In this document: in pieces, positions 4,697 through 5,538 of the stretch
Layout of the letters: every line of letters starts with the position of its first letter
Position numbering within the stretch: position 1 is the stretch's first letter
Assembly: GCA_947463165.1 (NCBI GenBank)
Contig: CANHSW010000167.1
Coordinates: 1-5,538, forward strand
Reading direction: 5' to 3'
DNA length: 5,538 nucleotides
Origin: Cyanobacteriota bacterium
GTDB lineage: Bacteria > Cyanobacteriota > Cyanobacteriia > PCC-6307 > Cyanobiaceae
Translations under genes and position numbers: made by a program
The notes under the pieces: generated by a model
Told to the model about the DNA's origin: nothing
The model's database searches: none
What the model saw: only the letters and a program-made list of their open reading frames with translations

Positions 4697-5465
4697 GCAG
4701 CAGCCCCAGGGCCTCGCTCCACTCCACGCAGGCCCCGTAGCTATCGCCGCTGTGGCCGCCCAGCCTGCGCCCCAGCCAATGGGGCACAGCAACCGCCGGC
4801 ACCAGGGCCAGGGCCGCGGCCGCCAGGGCCGAGCCACCGGGCCAATTGCCCAGCAGGGCCGCCAGGGCCGCCGGGGCCGCCAGGGCGGCAGGAAGGAGCT
4901 CGCGGCCCAGGCCGCGCCAGTGCCTGCGGTGAAAGCCCGCCGTGCCCTGGTCGCGCAGGTAGGGGTAGGCCTCCATGGCCAGCAGCGGCGCCAGCCGCGC
5001 CACGCCGCCCGTCCAAACCAGGGCCATCGCCACCGCCGCCGCCGGCAGCACCGCCAGGGCCGCCAGGCCCGCCAGCCGCAACAACAGCAGCTGCGCGAAA
5101 ACCTGCACCGCAGCCGCCCCCACCCGACTGTCCTCCATGGCCTCCAGGGCCCGATCGCCGGCCGCCAAGCCATCGGCGGTATCCATGGCGCCATCGCTAT
5201 GCAGGCCGCCGCTGAGGGCTAAACCCAAGGCCAACACCAGGGCTAGTCGGGCCGTCTCGGGCAGCCAGCCGGCGCCCAGCCACCAGAGCAACCCCTGCAG
5301 GCCTCCCAGCAGCAGGCCGATCAGGGGGGCAAAGCGGGCGATGCGCTCAAAGCGCGGCTGCAGCAGCGGCCAGGCCGGCAAAACCGAATAAAAGATCCAG
5401 GCTCCGGCCAGATCGGCGGCGGCCAGCCGCAATTCGGCGGCGGCCAGCCGCAAGCGGGCCAGCAA
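4665..5465 (-). CDS. cobS: Adenosylcobinamide-GDP ribazoletransferase CobS (start uncertain)
   Basis: CobS joins adenosylcobinamide-GDP to the activated lower-ligand nucleoside in the last stage of cobamide synthesis, at the inner membrane. Cyanobacteria generally make pseudocobalamin with adenine as lower ligand. The product is about 266 residues, slightly long for the family, and mostly hydrophobic with several predicted membrane segments (about 43-62, 74-88, 120-160, 190-228). Diagnostic motifs are DLAGAWIFYSVLP (18-30), the Asp-rich GGLHSDGAMDTADGL (86-100, metal/substrate site), EDSRVG (111-116) and the C-terminal GHSGDSYGACVEWSEAL (237-253). The first visible start is TTG (complement of 5463-5465), with no good Shine-Dalgarno sequence. 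The frame stays open to the window edge through a Pro/Gly/Ser-rich stretch with no ATG or GTG, so the true start may lie outside. The 3' end overlaps the kinase gene by 32 bp tail-to-tail. Confidence 0.92.
   Translation of the reverse strand: MLARLRLAAAELRLAAADLAGAWIFYSVLPAWPLLQPRFERIARFAPLIGLLLGGLQGLLWWLGAGWLPETARLALVLALGLALSGGLHSDGAMDTADGLAAGDRALEAMEDSRVGAAAVQVFAQLLLLRLAGLAALAVLPAAAVAMALVWTGGVARLAPLLAMEAYPYLRDQGTAGFHRRHWRGLGRELLPAALAAPAALAALLGNWPGGSALAAAALALVPAVAVPHWLGRRLGGHSGDSYGACVEWSEALGLLLMGLVARAAA
5413..5453 (-). repeat. 21-bp in-frame tandem duplication in the cobS N-terminus
   Basis: TCGGCGGCGGCCAGCCGCAA occurs at 5413-5432 and again, 20 of 20 identical, at 5434-5453. The period is 21 bp, so the cobS frame is kept and the peptide LRLAAA-E-LRLAAA-D results, just before the conserved DLAGAWIFYS motif. 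It probably lengthens an N-terminal helix without touching the catalytic part. Confidence 0.85.
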
Positions 5466-5538
5466 CCCCGGGGCTGCTGGCTGCCCCGCCGGGCCCTTGC
5501 CGGTCTGGGGATCACTGGCGGGGGGGCGAGGGCTGGGC
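5466..5538. other. GC-rich edge sequence upstream of cobS
   Basis: The last 73 bp carry no gene start I can support. On the minus strand they are open in the cobS frame and would encode a Pro/Gly/Ser-rich peptide (SDPQTGKGPAGQPAAPG and neighbours). They are either a non-conserved extension of CobS or an untranslated leader. A G-run of nine bases crosses 5518-5526. Confidence 0.4.

Noticed and set aside
4800..4900. Frequent GCCAGGGCC-like repeats within cobS
   Set aside because: They follow from repeated Ala-Leu-Ala codons (GCC CTG GCC) in a GC-rich membrane protein, and show no fixed period.
3863..5194. Minus-strand open frame of 443 codons across the kinase and cobS
   Set aside because: Its Trp/Arg-rich then Gln/Gly-rich sequence is a shadow of two well-supported genes; the part over cobS is simply another frame of the same strand.

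Overview
The window looks like a piece of chromosome from a high-GC picocyanobacterium of the Synechococcus/Cyanobium group. This rests on the very GC-rich codon usage and on gene content: two cyanobacterial families of unknown function (DUF4079, DUF3155), a soluble histidine kinase resembling cyanobacterial Hik2, and purH and cobS with typical cyanobacterial motifs. No phage, insertion sequence, CRISPR array, tRNA or rRNA is visible. The six genes are mostly housekeeping and I see no new multi-gene system. The unusual content is in the spacers, above all the two around the DUF3155 gene.

Layout, left to right: (1) the start of a DUF4079 membrane-protein gene on the minus strand, cut by the left edge (1-165). 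(2) purH on the minus strand (281-1837), the bifunctional enzyme for the last two steps of IMP synthesis. (3) A 54-bp divergent spacer, then an alpha/beta-hydrolase esterase on the plus strand (1892-2569) whose N-terminus contains an in-frame 15-bp tandem repeat. (4) A convergent spacer (2570-2763) with a 40-bp inverted repeat and an array of 13-bp tandem repeats. (5) The DUF3155 gene on the minus strand (2764-3135). (6) A 439-bp divergent spacer (3136-3574) with a hairpin over the DUF3155 ribosome-binding site, a 9-bp-arm inverted repeat, three palindromes on a 27-bp period and a possible NtcA-type site. (7) The histidine kinase on the plus strand (3575-4696). (8) cobS on the minus strand (4665-5465), overlapping the kinase tail-to-tail by 32 bp. 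Its start is ambiguous because the frame stays open to the right edge.

The genes do not form one operon. Strand order is minus, minus, plus, minus, plus, minus, so nearly every gene needs its own promoter. Two points deserve a second look. The repeat arrays on the two sides of DUF3155 share sequence blocks and may be one repeat family. The DUF3155 leader is highly structured, with its Shine-Dalgarno sequence inside a perfect stem, which suggests post-transcriptional control of a small protein with a very basic N-terminus.
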